DNA of 64,000 nucleotides, from the NCBI GenBank assembly GCA_965153355.1, contig OZ231128.1, positions 38,998,001 to 39,062,000 of the forward strand. The letters are read 5' to 3'. The notes under the pieces were generated by a model. It did not search any database. It saw only the letters and a program-made list of their open reading frames with translations, and was not told where the DNA came from. The position numbers were made by a program, and so were the translations under genes. The first letter of the stretch is position 1, and every line of letters begins with the position of its first letter. The stretch comes from Flaccisagitta enflata (taxonomy: Eukaryota; Chaetognatha; Sagittoidea; Aphragmophora). This document shows positions 63,629 to 64,000 of this stretch, in pieces.

Positions 63629-64000
63629 TAAAAAATGAGCTAGATCTGAATGGGTAGAGATAATATGAACGCGAGCTATCTGCTGATATTTGATGATCTA
63701 AGTTATCTTGAGTGAAGTTAAGAGTTGGTCTTACGATTCGCCAACCCTGTAAATTGATGATATATAGATGAACAAGATTTAAGTTTCCAATTAATATTTA
63801 CAGTTTATTGCAGAATTAGAAGAAGACCGTTGCGCATGAATTGGATGGTGAAACGTGAATGAATGGAAGGAAAAGACTTCCTTCTGGCTAAGCATATTTT
63901 ATGCAGAGAAAAATGATATCCAATCATAAAACAGCATGCAATATTTTTACCAATAGGCTTACATTTTAATGGAATCAAATTGTAAATCGTGTACAGTCTC

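Overview
Organism. The window is eukaryotic and almost certainly from an animal, probably an invertebrate. It has GT-AG introns with phase-matched exons, calcium-binding EGF and immunoglobulin domains, ankyrin repeats, C2H2 fingers and a Jockey-type LINE. I cannot name the species. The DNA is saturated with microsatellites ((GA)n, (GAAA)n, (GAAT)n, (CA)n, (TTG)n, (TTTC)n). It also carries dozens of short non-autonomous mobile elements, many of them nested.

Layout. 1-5,000: microsatellites and repeat-family remnants. 5,083-5,311 (-): first exon of an unknown Pro/Asn-rich protein. 5,300-9,600: simple repeats and family B and A copies. 10,100-15,950 (-): a nearly complete Jockey-clade LINE (gag-like ORF1; endonuclease/RT ORF2 with two homopolymer frameshifts), followed by two units with (CAA)n tails. 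16,100-25,000: gene-poor, with inverted-repeat elements and a weak candidate exon. 25,028-28,810 (-): an intronless 1,260-residue protein with Ig domains, one EGF domain and about nine membrane segments. 29,000-36,000: heptamer array, fold-back elements and nested families A and B. 36,088-46,519 (+): the most striking locus. Five phase-matched exons join zinc fingers to a very long exon. In that exon a transposase-like domain resembling the RAG1/Transib catalytic core sits between two large arrays of a 21-bp repeat encoding HNSSDAR. 46,500-52,300: repeats and a weak exon. 52,560-53,811 (-): ankyrin exon spliced in phase to EGF exons. 56,493-58,540 (+): small exons, including a terminal exon with an acidic tail. 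58,600-64,000: family A and B copies, an inverted-repeat element and microsatellites.

Repeat families as named here. Family A (about 20 copies, roughly 170-240 bp): starts TTTTTAGTCGCG, forms a GTCGCG/CGCGAC hairpin, carries a (GTCC)n-like tract and ends in a second hairpin plus GGCCTTGTT. Family B (nine copies, 0.4-0.8 kb): inverted arms with a GGCCCC/GGGGCC hairpin bound an internal tandem array that differs between copies; one end carries the core GGGTACCGCTGACCATGT. Family D: TTACGACTTTTTTCC plus hairpin, and 150-bp units with AGCTCATTTAGCTC. Family E: TIR ATAAGAAC/GTTCTTAT. H, I and J: longer fold-back elements. Copies of A and B lie beside or inside genes: A copies occupy introns of the transposase-like, ankyrin-EGF and 57-58 kb genes.

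No operon-like or pathway relationship between the genes is apparent. All exon calls come from reading frames and splice signals alone, without transcripts or homology searches.
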